NCBI GenBank assembly: GCA_947359465.1
Contig: CANAIC010000155.1
Coordinates: 124,001-188,000, forward strand
Direction: 5' to 3'
DNA length: 64,000 nucleotides
From: Metellina segmentata
Taxonomy: Eukaryota; Arthropoda; Arachnida; Araneae; Tetragnathidae
Below are positions 63,893 through 64,000 of this stretch, piece by piece (position 1 is the first letter of the stretch; the number at the start of each line of letters is the position of its first letter). A program made the translations under genes and the position numbers. Below the pieces are notes generated by a model that was given only the letters and a program-made list of their open reading frames with translations, was not told where the DNA came from and made no database searches.

Positions 63893-64000
63893 TTAAAAAA
63901 ACTCGCACCCATCCAAATTCGAGGATCAAACTCGCTCAGCTCCACTTGGACCCATCCAAATTTGAGAATCAAACTCGCTCAGCTCTACTTTGACTCGTCA

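Overview
The window looks like an arthropod nuclear-genome contig, or an assembly scaffold, that carries part of a large double-stranded DNA virus or an endogenised copy of one. The virus-like signals are a Nudix protein with the fold start and REFREETG core of the viral decapping type, a stand-alone gene matching the C-terminal end of the largest RNA polymerase subunit, a very short CtIP/Sae2 homologue, and many RING-finger genes. The arthropod signals are Jockey-type LINE fragments whose ORF1/ORF2 resemble chelicerate (spider-like) elements, a Ty3/Gypsy element, a Helitron and a pogo-like fragment. I cannot name the virus. Nudix plus RPB1-like points towards Nucleocytoviricota, but the arm genes have TATA + TCAGT promoters and one has a spliceosomal intron, which fits RNA polymerase II in the nucleus.

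Layout. (1) 1-14,714: compact virus-like genes, mostly on the minus strand, separated by (A)n(T)n tracts of about 30-50 bases each side: Nudix, a small Cys-rich family, RPB1-like, a frameshifted charged protein, mini-CtIP, unknowns, two paralogues with a PLDLS (CtBP-binding type) motif, a BRO-N-like protein, a protein with three 37-residue repeats and a RING-H2 protein. (2) 14,715-30,719: left arm of a giant inverted repeat with a 551-aa zinc-finger/coiled-coil protein (possible HUH-type core), iteron arrays, a RING gene cluster, and three ~2.4-kb tandem units each holding a spliced RING gene; the third unit is interrupted by a non-autonomous Helitron. (3) 30,720-47,844: host-like spacer with two broken Jockey elements, satellites, a foldback element, a complete and apparently young Gypsy element (36,331-43,012), a pogo-like transposase remnant and a Jockey RT remnant. 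(4) 47,845-64,000: right arm, the inverted copy of region 2, running off the window end.

How it may work together (inference). The RING genes share one upstream module (GTTTCCGGCAACA, CGTGACG, TATA, TCAGT), so they probably form one early regulon aimed at ubiquitin-dependent control of host proteins. The mini-CtIP, the possible HUH protein and the PLDLS proteins sit in a sequence full of hairpins and palindromes, which are the substrates CtIP/Sae2 family proteins help to open with MRE11-RAD50. The right arm begins exactly at the 5' TC end of the Helitron, next to an A, as expected if a Helitron read through its own terminator and carried at least 16 kb of flanking virus-like DNA to a second site; an assembly fold-back is the main alternative.
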